A DNA stretch of 64,000 nt. It comes from Lineus longissimus (lineage: Eukaryota > Nemertea > Pilidiophora > Heteronemertea > Lineidae). This document shows positions 1-11,875 of the stretch, in pieces; position 1 is the stretch's first letter, and each line of letters starts with the position of its first letter. The notes beneath the pieces were generated by a model. It worked only from the letters and a program-made list of their open reading frames with translations. It ran no database searches and was not told where the DNA came from. The DNA is taken from the NCBI RefSeq assembly GCF_910592395.1, contig NC_088324.1, positions 1,550,001 through 1,614,000 on the forward strand, written 5' to 3'. The translations under genes were made by a program, and so were the position numbers.

Positions 1-640
1 AAAGTGGTTTTTGGAGGCCTATATTTAAAAAAGTAAGTACAATATCCATTTATTTATCCTATTTTCCAGCACTGCCTACCCCCTAGTATGCAGAAATGCA
101 AATTCACAGCATTTGAAGGTGTAATAAACAAATTATGACCATCCAAAAATGCAATTTTCCTCAATGGCCGCCCCCTGATTTTGGTGAAAATGGCATTTTT
201 AGGGGGTCATAATACAGAATTTAAAGGTTTCTGATGTCTGAAAGCATTATTTTCCCAATTAGAACTGTGGGGACAGTGAGTCTAATTTTTTTGAGGGGCC
301 TGAAAAAATTAATTTTGCAGATATTCACCTCCAAAAATGGCTTCGGGCCAATTTTTGCCTTTCGCCGCGTAACACGAAAAAACGCTCAAAAACCGCCGAA
401 ATGGACCATTTTTGAATGGTCAGCAAGAGGTTATTTCTTAAAATAGCTCTGAGATAATTTGTACCTGGGGTATATAATACCTCCTAAATCCAATGAAACC
501 ATCCTTTTTTCTCTATCTTTAAGGCTTATAGGAGAAAACCCAGGTCAAATATAGTGAAATTTCAGAAATTGAGGATTTTTCTGCTTTCTCACTGTCCGCA
601 CATTTTTTAGGGAAATTTACATAAAGAAATACCCATAAAG
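1..640. other. Non-coding left edge, no gene seen
   Basis: AT-rich sequence with no supported gene. It lies downstream, in minus-strand sense, of the coding block that ends at 641, so it may be intron or 3' flank of that gene. Some wording near 300-345 recalls 15,950-16,050, which lies downstream of the related gene at 16,701. That similarity was judged by eye only and is weak. Confidence 0.4.
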
Positions 641-1975
641 CTAAAAGAGAATTTTCTCATTTTCAGTTACGTTTTTTTCTCGTTCTCTAAGTTTTCGTGC
701 CTTTGTACCATTTTTATACTGAAGGAGTTCAGACGCAATGTCACCAAATTCAGTCTGTAATTTACTATGTTCCCTTTGCAAGGCTTTCAAATTCAACTCC
801 TCCTTTCTGTCAGATAATTCTTTTTCCAAGAGATTTGCACGCTTTGCATGGTGTGAACACTCCTTTGAACACACCCCAAGCTGTTCTCGCAACTCAGAGT
901 TTTCTTTGTTGGATTCCTCAAGTCTTCCCTTGAGTGCACGGAGTTCACGTGCCTGTTTCATTGCTGCCAAATTTGCCACATGTTCAGAAGCTGGTTTCAC
1001 AATCACAGGTTCCCCATGCTCTTCTTGATCAATGCGATTGTCAGAATCCTCATGTCTATCTTCAGCATCAGTATTGTCCATCACAGGTTCCCCATGCTCT
1101 TCTTGATCAATGCGATTGTCAGAATCCTCATGTCTATCTTCAGCATCAGTATTGTCCATCACAGGTTCCCCATGCTCTTCTTGATCAATGCGATTGTCAG
1201 AATCCTCATGTCTATCTTCAGCATCAGTATTGTCCATCACAGGTTCCCCATGCTCTTCTTGATCAATGCGATTGTCAGAATCCTCATGTCTATCTTCAGC
1301 ATCAGTATTGTCCATTTTATCAGGTTCAATGTCCACAGGCCTACTTTCAATGACCAACTTGCACAAACTATGTGAAAATTTATCAAATTCACTCACACCG
1401 TCTGGCCCCTTTCTGCTCTTGGATTTGTTCGTCCTGCGATATGTACCCTCAGTTTCGTTCAAAATCTTCGCGAAATCTGTGTCACTCCTCACCAAAGCAC
1501 CCAGACAAAATGTTCTTAAGCTTTGCAAGCGGAATCTTCTTTTTCTTTGCAAAAGTTTTGATCTCCATGACAAAACCATTTGTGAGCTGGACAGTGTTTC
1601 CATATGACCTTAGATCCTCTGGATCCCCCAGAATATCTGATTCGTAAATGCCATAGCTATCACTGATGGTGCCCAGGGAATTGAAGCTTAAAGTCACATC
1701 GAGAAAGGGTCCAAATGGTTCACCTGATGTAGCCAAATCTCGTGCTAATTTGACACAATGCTCCACTTTCCAGCGCAGCCTTGACACAGGCAAAGACGGG
1801 CAGAGTTTGCTGAAAAGGTCACGTAGCTCATCCCATGTCTGTCCTTCCTTTTCGCGAATTAGGAATAGCTGTAGGAGTAGTCGGTTGTTGCATCGCACAT
1901 CAGCAGGCAGAGCCACCCGCCTTCCACGTCCTTTTGCAGTCGCATTTCTTTTGAAGACTTCAAAATGATCATCAC
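641..1975 (-). pseudogene. SGRGR-family protein, N-terminal domain and coiled coil (copy A)
   Basis: Partial member of an uncharacterised transposase-like family whose fullest copy is at 16,701-20,405. The exon opens after a splice acceptor (AG at 1976-1977). The first residues are an acidic DD pair, an AT-hook-like KGRGRRVALP motif, and a helical stretch with NRLLLQLF and TWDELRDLF. Near 1,480-1,600 the reading frame shifts by one base and continues in a second frame to a TAG at 641-643. That second part holds four identical 26-residue acidic repeats and then a charged coiled coil (about residues 210-310). No catalytic core follows inside the window, so the copy is either truncated or continues beyond the left edge. 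The function is unknown; DNA binding by the N-terminal domain is an inference from the AT-hook-like motif. A second coding frame across the repeats on the plus strand is a shadow. Confidence 0.6.
1004..1315 (-). repeat. Perfect 78-bp tandem repeat, 4 copies, in coding frame
   Basis: Four head-to-tail units start at 1004, 1082, 1160 and 1238, and I see no difference between them. The unit is a multiple of three, so each adds 26 residues (MDNTDAEDRHEDSDNRIDQE...) to copy A without changing its frame. The lack of divergence implies recent expansion or homogenisation. Confidence 0.9.
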
Positions 1976-3802
1976 CTGAAATATATATAAGAAGCATAAA
2001 AGCATTTTTCAAAAATAGACAGGACAAAAATTAAAAAGTGCACTCTTGGCAAAGTTCCTGGCCAACTTACTTCCTGGTGAAGATGGGTAGGGGAACAAGA
2101 AGAAGTGAAGTGTCAGCACATTTGTCCTAAGAGTTATAACTTCTAATGACCAAGATGAGAACTCTAGTCTAAATATGAATGATGATACTCACACAAAGCA
2201 GGAGAGATTTGCTCCAGAAAGGCGCAGGTGTCTCCTTCTGGGGTTGTCGTCAATGTCAGGCTATGTCCAGTTCTCAGCTCCATCACTGTAGTTGTACCTG
2301 AAAATTGTAAGCAAATGTTATTCAATCATCATAATAATTTGTATTTTTACTTCTCTTCTCATTTCAGGAAAACTCCAAAGTCCAATCATCATTCATGAAG
2401 TTTTGCAAGCATTACCAAGAAGAACAAGACAGAATGACATCCTGTGCTCCTGAATGTAAATGGCAAGGCATGATCAAAAGCTATGCACTGTATGGGGGCT
2501 GTTGACCAAGTCATACTTGGTCACACAGTCAGAGGAGGCACTGGCTAATAAACCACCTTTTTACCTCATGTTAATCTGAAATTAATTCACAGGAATTAAC
2601 TATTTGTAAATGTACTGCCTACAAAAATACTCCCAAGACTAAGCAAATAAAGAAAACCAAAAAAATCAAACCAGAATTAGACTTTTTCCTTTAGTTTTCT
2701 ACAATAAACCCACTATCTGAAGAATGTAAACAAAGCCACGTGTACCAGAGATAACTGTTTACTTTCGTTTCATCCAATCACAGGGCAGAAATTGATCACG
2801 TGACCACTGTTTCTCAGCTACAATATGGCGGACATTGTCGGTTCGAATTGCAACCAACTTTTGAGGAGGGCCATGACAAACGATAGGAACAGAACAAATC
2901 TGTGACAGTTGGCTAGATAGGTTGGGAATTATCTGTAGTTTATCGTGGTGTTAATGGTTTTATATCACAACCGCTCAAAAAAATTGAATTTGACGAATTC
3001 CGCCGGTGATTCTGAAAATGATTTTCGAAGTGGGGAAATTTGAAAACTTCGCCGCTAAAACAGCCACATTTCCACAATAATCATCAAAAGATTTCAGTAA
3101 TATGTCGAATTATACATCCTTTTACATTGATAATGTTGGATACGGTCTTTAGTCAGTGATTACTTACGTAAAACGGGCGTATTCCAGCCAATATTGCGCG
3201 ATCTCCGATTCACGCTATGGGCGCTGCCATTTTGGTTTGACGTGTCGCAATTGCACCTGCGCATGACCTTATTTTAAATGGGATGCGCAGAGCCGCCGTT
3301 TGATACAAAATTTCTATACGAATTTTATTTCAAAGTTCATTTTCTGCGCTTTTTTTTGGTACCAAATATGTGGGGGTTATTTTCAACGGGTCACAGGAAA
3401 TTCTGGCGCTGAAAATCAGCGATAATTTCGAAGTTAAATTTGGGAATTTTGGAGGAAATATTCATATGCAAATTTGGTACGTATGGAAAGCTTGAATCAA
3501 GGGCTGTATAATTATCCAGGTCATGACTGGTCAAGGTCACTGGCGGCGAAGCGCAAAACGTAAACAAATGCGGCTTTGTTTTACAACGTAATCACTGGCG
3601 ATTTCTGATGGACTAATTAACCAGAACGCGGGAATGTAACGTATGTTTGATCATTTATTTTGGGTAACAAATAAATACAGACACAGTGATGTTTGGTATC
3701 ATTGGAAAGAACAATCAACAAGCTTTTAATTCTGAAAAATCTTTTTATTTGAGAAAGATTGACAGCCGTGTGGGCTTTGGAAAGTTTATGGACTTTCACT
3801 AA
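1976..3802. other. Non-coding stretch between copies A and B
   Basis: No coding region is supported. The part up to about 2,750 is AT-rich and may be intron or 5' flank of copy A. The part from about 2,750 to 3,300 is richer in CpG and holds promoter-like motifs, including an ATGGCGG core at 2,825 and the module at 3,221-3,268. Confidence 0.45.
3221..3268 (-). promoter_or_regulatory. YY1-like plus NRF1-like promoter module
   Basis: On the plus strand GCGCTGCCATTTTGG (a YY1-type AAAATGGC core on the minus strand) is followed about 20 bp later by CACCTGCGCATGACC (an NRF1-type TGCGCATG core). The same order and spacing recur at 40,047-40,080 and 59,135-59,170. For a minus-strand gene this places NRF1 upstream of YY1, as in many animal housekeeping promoters. 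The likely target is copy A, whose known exon starts at 1,975. Confidence 0.45.
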
Positions 3803-5426
3803 TTACCAGTGCGGCCATTGTTTTCCAGTACGCTGGGCCGTTGGCTGCCGGTACCTACAGTAAGCCAGCCATCGATCCCGCTGTCCGTTCTTTTCGTCAG
3901 GCAGTGGCCCAAGCAAATCAGCAATGAATCTAACAGTCCTCTGTCCTACAACTTCCCTCCAATATGGTACCACACCGTCACGCCCAAACTTGACCCCCTG
4001 ATCCTCAATCTCCTTCTGCACTTCACTGATTTTCTTCACCCCATAGGAATGAAAGCCAAGCAGGACATGCATCATACAGTGAAAAGAGTGGACAGTGGTG
4101 CAGTCCTCCTTGTCTGGTAGAGTGGCCATCAGATCCTCTTTCCACTGCGTTTCTGACGGTGTGACAATTTTTCGTTCGCTGTTCGGTCAGACATCACATA
4201 GGTCAGCTTATTGACAATCCTGTGGATAGTGGTATTTCCACATGATGCAACTTCAGATAGCTCCAGCTTGGCCGTTTCTGTTATGGTTACTCCAGTTTCT
4301 GATGCAATGCGGCGGTATCCGAGAGGCCGAACTCCCTCTCCTTCAATGGTGCCACTGTTACCGAGTATCTTCTGCTTTTGCCGGGATGTTCCGTCTTTGT
4401 GGAGACCAAAGTGTGAGGCTGCAGTCAAGAGCTCTGAATACATGACTTTGATCAAGAACTGGGCTTCATCAGTAATACGGAGGACACTTTGGCGCTGCGG
4501 AAAACGACTGGCTGGAAGATGTACTCCAAAGATACACTGGCTAACACTGCTCATAACTGCAGCAACTTTGTCGGTGGCGACTTCAAGCGAAACTAACTCA
4601 AGTGCACAGCGCCGGACATCCACAGAAAATGCTCCATTGTCAGTCAGTGTCGGATTAGGACTGTTGGTTTCCTCCATCATCGCTAACTTTGCATTCAGAT
4701 CCCTGACTTCATCTTCTAATTTAAGTTCATGAGTGCTGGGCCTATTGTCTATTTGATCCCTCCAATAGCATCGGTTGGATCTCAAGCGGTTAACTTCAGC
4801 ATCTTTTCCTTTGAGTCTTAATCTTAGTTTTTTCACTTCTTTTTTGAGTTTACTGATTACAGCATCTTTCCTTGCTTCCCTTTCCTTGCTTCCCTTTCCT
4901 TGACATTTTTTATTCGTAACTTAACCTCACGAGCCAACATTTCTCTCTTTTGACACGCACACTGTTTCCGAAGCAGAGCCAGTTGGGTCTTTTTGCGCAC
5001 TATTACATCATCCAGTGCACTTTCGTCTGAATGTCGGAGAGGAATACCACGGGTAGATAGATCGTTGTTCAATCAGAGATCAAGACAAAAGGGCGAATTA
5101 TCAAAATCTGTCTTTTCAACGTCAAGGCGCTGCTTTCGTAAGTAGTCTCTCCTCTGATGCAACTGCACCACAGCTCCTTCAAGGCTAGAATCAGAAACAG
5201 TATCATCAACATTACAGAGTTTTCGAATTGAATTTATCCAGGTCGGTAATTGCCTGTTGTACTGGAGACGTTCCGAAACTTTCCTATAGATGTCCAAGAC
5301 GAGGCCATTCCTGGGTTCGGCAACAAATGGGATTTGGTCGTTCTGCAAGGCACCCAATGTGATCCCAGCAGCATCAGCATACACTCCAAGGTAGTCTGGT
5401 AGTAGTACACGTTTCCTCTTTGGCAT
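3803..5426 (-). pseudogene. SGRGR-family transposase-like core, decayed (copy B)
   Basis: Minus-strand relative of the core encoded at 16,701-19,085, with a different N-terminus. From 5,426 it reads MPKRKRVLLPDYLGVYADAA and continues to a TGA at 5,073-5,075, after which the same frame goes on into a charged coiled coil (to 4,857). The core (4,836 to 4,129) carries HKDGTSRQK and YVMSDRTANEK. After another frame break it continues with FHCMMHVLLGFHSYG, KFGRDG and LLGPLPDEKNG. These blocks match FHSDGTSRDH, VMSDRCSVNKAF, FCNAHFLLGL, KLGRDA and VLGPRGDAKNG in copy C, in the same order. Lesions are the TGA, a 14-bp tandem duplication at 4,869-4,896, and a one-base loss in an A-run near 4,168. The Tudor-like C-terminus is missing, so the gene is truncated at about 3,803. 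DGTS and SDR may be catalytic aspartates of an RNase H fold (inference). Confidence 0.6.
4869..4896. repeat. 14-bp tandem duplication that breaks frame in copy B
   Basis: TCCTTGCTTCCCTT occurs twice head to tail. A 14-bp gain shifts the minus-strand frame. Coding potential before it (coiled coil) and after it (KLKKEVKKLRLRLKGK) is open in different frames, so the duplication explains the break. Confidence 0.75.
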
Positions 5427-6132
5427 TGTAGTAGTGAGGTATCAGTCACTCAAAGGAATATATATGGCTTCATCTGGAAAGGAAGTGAAATATTTGAGTC
5501 CTGATTATGTGTACCATACCACCCCAAAATTCATTCGTCACCTTGTTTAAATTTGTCACCACAACCCCATTAATAGTAGATTGAAGGTAACAGACTAATC
5601 AGTATTCAAACTAGCAGCAGACAAGGCATGCTCCAGTAATGTAACATTCACTACTAAGACAAGTCCTGCAAAGTTAAGTCTTACCTCCATGTTTTCACAC
5701 AATTCCAGTTGTCACCATGGAGATGTCAGAACAAGTACATGGAACACTTGACCCATCCCTGGAAATGAAAAGTTAACATAGTAAGCATGACTGAATAATA
5801 AACTGTCAGCAAATCAGGGCCATACTTTATGTGGATCATTGTTAATTGTTATGTTACTTCATTTCATTTTCAGCAATAGTCAGAATCAGCTGATTATATT
5901 ACTTTCTAATGGCCTAAAAAAGTCTCTTTTCAGCAATTTAGTGTAGAAATGGGGAATCCCCAACTCATCAGCTGATGATTATTTACAAACATCGGGAATT
6001 CCGTGAAGAAATGGGTCAAAACGGCATCAGCTGACCAATTATAGAATACTAACTGTAAACCCATGTGCGCGCCCATCACCCCGTTCTAAAAATCCCATAC
6101 CGAATAGGCCAATCAAACATTAAGAAAGCGAT

Positions 6133-6158
6133 CACGTGATAACCAACTTATGACGTCA
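6133..6158. promoter_or_regulatory. Palindromic E-box and CRE sites
   Basis: A CACGTG E-box at 6,133-6,138 is followed by a full CRE palindrome TGACGTCA at 6,151-6,158, in CpG-containing sequence about 700 bp upstream of the copy B reading frame. Both are binding sites of bHLH and CREB/ATF-type factors in animals. Linkage to copy B is an inference from position. Confidence 0.35.
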
Positions 6159-6850
6159 CGGAGGTCGCGGCGTTAACGCAACTTAGACTCGCCCACTGAT
6201 GACGCAGCGCGAATGTCCAACTGTCAGTAAACAAACGAAACGGGGGTACCTCAACTTTCTCCGCTAAATACACTATAAAAGCAGTATTATTATTCAAAAC
6301 CAAGTACCTACGCATGATCTATGCGATTTACTAAGTGTACTCACTGCGTTTATGTTTGATCCGCGGCACTCATTTTTGGAAAATGTTGAGATTGAAAAAT
6401 CTGCGATAATTTTCTCGGCACTCGCTTGACCGATTTTCCCGGGGATTGCCGCGGGACCTTGCGGACACACTCACCTGATTGGCTGCAACGGGGTAATGAC
6501 GTATGACCAGGGATTCCCGAGCTATTTAACATTCAGTGAACCGTCCGGGCTTTACCCGTGCGCGCCTCAGAAAGAAATGCCAACTTGCCAACGTCATTTC
6601 CATTAACGTCGCGCGGCCTGTGTCTGTTGTTTTTCTGCGATTTTTGGAAGCACTTGTAAATAAAGAAGTCCAGTACATTTCATATCATCGGAAAATTTAT
6701 TTCAGATGCAAGATAATGGTATAACTAAATAATTTTTTGGTGCAGTACATAATTTTTACCGGCAACTTTTTATTAGGTGACCACTGATTTTTGGAACGTC
6801 GCGATGGGGTTTCCCATAGAAAAATGACGTCGTTGATTGGGTAATGCTAC

Positions 6851-6909
6851 ATATATATATGGGATATCGCATATATATATGGGATATCGCATATGTATAT
6901 GTAATATCG
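6851..6909. repeat. 20-bp AT-rich tandem repeat, about 3 units
   Basis: Units of ATATATATATGGGATATCGC start at 6,851 and 6,871, and a diverged third unit starts at 6,891. No coding role is evident. Confidence 0.7.
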
Positions 6910-6946
6910 AAAATAAATTTTATGTTATCCAATTTTGCAACGTATA

Positions 6947-9089
6947 TCATGCCATACTCTTGTCCTTCCACGCCCATCTCTCTCTGTGTGAAAAAACAAT
7001 ATCAAATGGGTCCCTCGGTTGCATCCTAGGGAATGAAAACCTACAGTGACCACACTCCTTCGCATTATCTTCTGCCATCAGAAATTGCACCACAAACTTT
7101 TCATTGTTGTGGTATACCTGACTGTAGGGTCGATCTTGTTCAACGTTGGCTCCTTCTCCTACTGCAGACCTGCATGGTTGCCTCCACTGGTTACGGTGTC
7201 GGCCACCTTTCTTTCCAGCCGCTTCTTTTGGCGGCTCTGCGAGAGCTACTTTTGACCTTTTGACGCGACCTTTCTTGCTTATTAAGTGGTCTATGTGTGA
7301 TCTAAGAAGCTTCAGACGTTCCGCAACGCACAGGCTGTGTTTGCACACATGGTTGAATCTGTAGCATTGGCAGGTGCACGAAACATATGTACTATGGGTA
7401 GTGCACTCGTACATCCCCTTTTTAGTCTTTCCGGCTACGAGGTACTTCGCACTGCTTCCTGAATCAAGGGATGGTGCTGTTAAGACAGCACTCTCTGTGT
7501 TGAGCAGTTTCGTCGCCTCATCTACGATTGTGTTTATCAAATCTTCTGTTAGTTCTAGCGACGCCAAACCATGCCTCAGGTCAATGGAATAAGTTTTCCA
7601 TTCATTATCCTCGAAGTTTCTCTCGAGTGGCAATTCCAGTGACTTACCACTGAATATGTCTTCCATGGTTAGGGCATTGGCCTTCCTTATGAGGTCCTCT
7701 TGCTGAACGTCCGACATGCTGAACCAGTCATCTGGGTGGACGTAGAGATGAGATGACTCTTTGGAAAGTTCGTACTCGTCACTAAGGCCAATTAGTGCCC
7801 CCTTCATCTCCTCGTACTGGTGTTTCTCGACCTCTTCCCAGACATTTTTCACAAAGCTTACCTTTGTCATGGAGGTTTGCTTTTTCTTCGAACGGGTGAA
7901 AGCCTCCTTTTGGCGTGTAAGCTTGTTGTTAATGCTTTCGGACTGGTTCCCGTATGGCCGCAAAGGAAGTCCATTCTCACCCAATGGCATGCCCGCCTCT
8001 CGCCGTGGCTCAACGATCAAACACTCAGCCATCATATCTCTATTTTTCATCAGATAATGAAAAAAAGCTGATGGTCTGTCGGCAGGCTTAGATAAAATCC
8101 TGTTTTCTTCTTGACAAAGAACTTCCTTTACTGACGAAAGTCGGGCCTCAAGTTCATCCTTGTCATTAGCATCAAGAATGCTGCTAACATGGTCACTGCC
8201 GAAGACTTTATTGAGAAAAATCTGCTGCTCCTCTTTTTTTCGCACCCCAATATCACAGAGTTTCTTTTTGCAGTTTGCTAAAAAGTGGCGGGTGCAACGC
8301 AGAGGTTTGGCATTTGGAAACCCCTCCTTCAAGGCCTCATAAAGAGGTTTTTCTCCATCAGTAATGAAGCCTTTGACACAATTCCTGAGGCCATTGCAGC
8401 TATTTATAACCGCAGATGCAATCTTATCATAAGACCCTTTGGTCTTCCTGTGGTGAATTGCAGTTGGCCCGAGAAACACTGGTGGTACGTTGGTCCTCTT
8501 ATTTGTCAGCATGAGATTTCTGTATGTAAATGGTGTGACTTAATACTTCCCAAAATTGAATGTTGGATCAACAGAGAAAGGATGGCTCTTCACATGAGAA
8601 GTGGAAAAGCGTGTCAGGTCAGTAAACATGTATTGTTTGCCCAGCAGCCACATATCTTCCTCTTCCTTGTTGTCCTCAATATGCTGAATCAGCAAGTTCT
8701 TCTCGCACGTTGCAGCATAATAAGAAAGATTGTCTTCCTCTGTCATCTTCATCTGGGAGCCTAACGCATATACTTGCTGTCGCGAATGGGGTAGCTCACC
8801 AGGCTGACGTGAACCAACAAAGCCCTTCTCCTGATTTTTGTTAAACACAACTGCAGGATGTAAGCCGTCAGCGAGATCGCGCTTCATTGCTGTCATAGTT
8901 CCCTTCTCAGTCGAGTAGAACGGTGTTGACCCATGCTTTCTATTTCCATGTTTAGGAACTTCAAATTGCACCTCATGGACACCTTGCTCACGATATGACT
9001 TTGATGTTATGTGAGCTTTACTATCTTGACCTAGTTTAATAGGAGTACCCTTGGGATCAAAGAGAACCAAACCTCCCCTCACCAAAGCA
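6947..9089 (-). pseudogene. MULE-type transposase with SWIM zinc finger
   Basis: Minus-strand DDE transposase of the Mutator-like (MULE) superfamily, which cuts and pastes its own DNA in the nucleus. The exon opens after an acceptor at 9,090-9,091. The first catalytic aspartate is probably in HPFSVDPTFNFGKY. An in-frame TAA (8,540-8,542) follows that motif at once, and the same frame then resumes with VTPFTYRNLMLTNKR. Further on come GFITDGEKPLYEALKEGFPN (second aspartate), LRCTRHFLANC and YGNQSESINNKLTRQKEAF (likely catalytic glutamate). A SWIM finger, CTCQCYRFNHVCKHSLC, lies near the C-terminus, followed by a basic tail. A single nonsense codon is the only clear lesion I found, so this copy is young or the stop is an error. 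The N-terminal exon(s) upstream of 9,115 and the terminal inverted repeats were not found. Confidence 0.75.
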
Positions 9090-9462
9090 CTGTGTAAACA
9101 AATTAATCATTGTAACAGATATAGTTCTGGGCAGAAATTTACCAGCTGGTAAATGTGGTGGATAAACATAAAAGGGTGGTTGACCTCTAGGTGTTTGAAG
9201 TCCACTGCTTGTTGACTTTACAGCTTATGATGCTGTGAATCTGTCTCAGCAGGAGGTGTAACTAGTTTAATTGCTCTCCATCGACTCCAGGTAGCCATGC
9301 GAGGTTTAACCGTACATACCCTACATGCAGGATGTATTATTTGCCATCTACCTGGGTGAAAAACGTTTTGTCTGAACACTCATTCAAAATACTCGTTGTT
9401 CAAAAGAGACTTGTGCCACTACCTAAAAAATAGCTCATCACTGGCATTTATCACAAAATGAG
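9090..9462. other. Non-coding gap between MULE and RAG1-like pseudogene
   Basis: Apart from the MULE splice acceptor at its left edge I see no gene. It probably holds the MULE 5' intron and element end. I searched for terminal inverted repeats by eye and found none. A doubled GGTCTTGGTTTTGTA lies just beyond, at 9,470-9,500. Confidence 0.35.
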
Positions 9463-10711
9463 CTAACAAGGGTCTTGGTTTTGTAGGTCTTGGTTTTGTA
9501 GGTGGGGGTCTAACGGAACCGGAAAAAGCATATCCCTGACAACGCTATTGTGATATTTCCCATTAGATCTTTTACTCTCTGGGTTCCTCGTGTCATTCAA
9601 AAACCCAGCCAAATCGGCTTTGTACATATCAGAAGACCTAGCAGTGAATTTCCCTTCCTCATTGGATACCCAATCCTTCGAAACATCATCATATATACAA
9701 GGAGTGTGAGGTTTGCCCCTACTGTCTCGGAGTTTGTTGAGTGGCAACAAGCAAAAAATACAAGGAAAGCTGCTACCTGCACCTTGGTGGCCAATAATGT
9801 TGCATAACCATGCATAGTCACCAAACAGAAAAACTCTCAAAATACTATCAGTCAACGGGGAAGGTAGAGAAATAGAATGGCCATCAATGGCACCAACACA
9901 TTCTCGCAGCGGGGAAAACATCTCCCAGATGTTGTCAGAAGAATCGAATGCCTCAAACATACCTAAAATCTCAGTCTTCTCCGCACTATTGCACTTCGGG
10001 AAGTTGACCAACTGCATAACAAGCTTTGAACTAGATTCCCCCTTGTCACCCCCCAATTTCAAGAAGACCTGGTCCTTAAATTCCACTGGAAATGGTACCA
10101 TCCCCAGTGTACCTGTTGATGCGATATTTCGCCGACACAAATCTACAACCGAAGCCCGAAGATCTTTGACCCGACAGAATGCCACCGGTGCGGTTTCAGT
10201 TGTGCCACCATTTTTATGCAACATGGCAATACCAACTTCAATAAGAGAGTCGACAGGAATTCGTTCTTTGATTTCATCTCTCATGAGGGGTTCACTTGCA
10301 AAAATATTCACCCCCTTGTTTGCTAGAAATGTCCTCAAGTCACGGAACCTACTCATAGGAAGTTTTAACAACACTTTCAAATCAACACAATCACCAGGTG
10401 ACAAGGTGGCAACATTGCAAATTGACGCTGCTTTACAAGCTTCCATAGTAATGGTTGGGTTGGCCTTCACAAACTGCGTAAGAGTCGCCACAAGATCTTC
10501 ATTGGACGGAGTTTTTGAACAAGACACCAACTCAAGGACTCTCTTCAAAACAAGTGACCTTTCACTTAGAGATCTCTCACTTGCTTTGACGATGGTATGA
10601 CTGGTTTGACAACTCTAACATACTGGGCAGACCGCTTGTTTGTTGCAGTGCTGCGAACATCCATGACACCATCTGAACTTTGGCCAACTCTTTCTAACAT
10701 ATCTTTGCCAG
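9463..10711 (-). pseudogene. RAG1/CMC-like DDE transposase core, 3' half (copy E, split by piggyBac)
   Basis: Downstream half of a minus-strand gene whose upstream half is at 14,337-15,444. If the piggyBac element and one TTAA are ignored, the frame runs from ...KCKLGKL into TGKDMLERVGQSSDG without a break. A one-base frame shift follows near 10,580, and the long frame then runs to 9,463. VFLKLGGDKGESSSKL is the probable first catalytic region. FLFGDYAWLCNIIGHQG is the second: its Asp is followed 19 residues later by the first Cys of PCIFC. That D-x18-C-x2-C spacing is the one seen in RAG1, Transib and CMC transposases. The gene stops before the H-x4-H and Glu segment that copy J2 (46,604-48,298) retains, so it is 3' truncated, ending in a short direct repeat (LQNQDLQNQD). 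Confidence 0.65.
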
Positions 10712-10735
10712 TTAACTCTTTACATACGCTAGACC
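10712..10735. repeat. piggyBac left end: TTAA target duplication plus terminal inverted repeat
   Basis: TTAA at 10,712-10,715 followed by CTCTTTACATACGCTAGACC, which is mirrored at 14,310-14,332. Confidence 0.9.
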
Positions 10736-11875
10736 CGCATGCATCATAGCGTCAAAGTCCTGAATACACAGCGTCATTATTCTGATATAGTTTCCCTTGA
10801 GCGCGTCACTGACGCGGCCGTATTTCAGGTAGTGTTTACATAAGTGATATTATCTCCGTTGCTGTTTATAGTATAGGGCTAAAATTTTGGGGAGTAACTA
10901 AGAATTAAATTCCGCATAAACTCATGTAATTTATTTTGAATTCTAACGAAAAGTAACTGAGAACAAGGCCTGCAAACTTGGAGAGAAATTTTTTTTTTAC
11001 AAATCGCCGTAAAATATTCTACTTTCTGAAATCAGTGTATGTAGAATGATTTCTTAGTAACTTTCTAAATATATTCAATTAAATGATTACCTCTTAGTTC
11101 ATTCCTTCCACCCCCCTCCCCCTCCCCCCTAGGCTTAGGAGAGTATCAAGTTGTCTGTTCCAAGTCCAAAGAGTTTCGCGCGGAAATTACTGTAACCCGG
11201 AAAAATTATATTGCGGGCTTTGCGGCTGCCTCTAATCAAAATATACACGCGTAAAATATATTCCAGCACAAGATAAGATAAGATAAGATCCGCAAAAAAA
11301 CACACGGACAATAAAAGTTTATCCTGTCCCGACCACCGGGAATCTGATATCGTTATGCATCAGTACAAGAACATGACTTGTATTCAGCTTCGAGCGTTCT
11401 GCAATTGACGATCGATGCGTCTATCTCACTATTCATGCAGCTGCAAATGATTGACGGTCGATGCAATACCAAATATGGGCCTACCATCGCTCGCTGTTAC
11501 CTTGTTTCCCGTAATCAGCCAATCAATGCACTGTTGTGTCTGGGACAGGTGTAGTCTCACACAATGCTAATAATACGATTTCTGGTAGATTTGTATTGAC
11601 AGCAGTGTACTGAACTGCTGAAAGCTTTAGTTACTTTGCGCGAGACGTGTGCATGTATAAAAACGTCAGCGTTTTATTTTTGCAATTTTTTTCCGGGTTA
11701 CAGTATTCCCGCCACTACAGAATGTAGTCCAAAGACGAATAAAAAGTGTTCACAATATTCCAAAATGAATCAACAAGTTAACTATAATTCAAAATAGTAT
11801 CAAAATGTTTGCAAAGTGTCACCACAGTTTTGAAAATTTGCTGAATAAGCCCCCCCCCCCAACATCATGTCATTG
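10736..11875. other. piggyBac 3' non-coding region
   Basis: Internal sequence downstream of the transposase stop, with no reading frame of note. It includes C-rich tracts near 11,110 and 11,850 and a short AAGATAAGATAAGATC repeat near 11,272-11,290. It likely holds the subterminal sequences and the poly(A) signal. Confidence 0.5.

Larger units (their letters stand above)
5427..6946. other. Non-coding stretch upstream of copy B
   Basis: No supported gene. It contains promoter-like elements at 6,133-6,158 and a short AT tandem repeat at 6,851-6,909. The region from 5,430 to 5,900 is AT-rich and may hold introns or a 5' exon that I could not define. Confidence 0.4.

Noticed and set aside
934-1375. 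Plus-strand frames across 934-1,375
   Set aside because: They mirror the 78-bp repeat of the minus-strand gene copy A and have no independent support.
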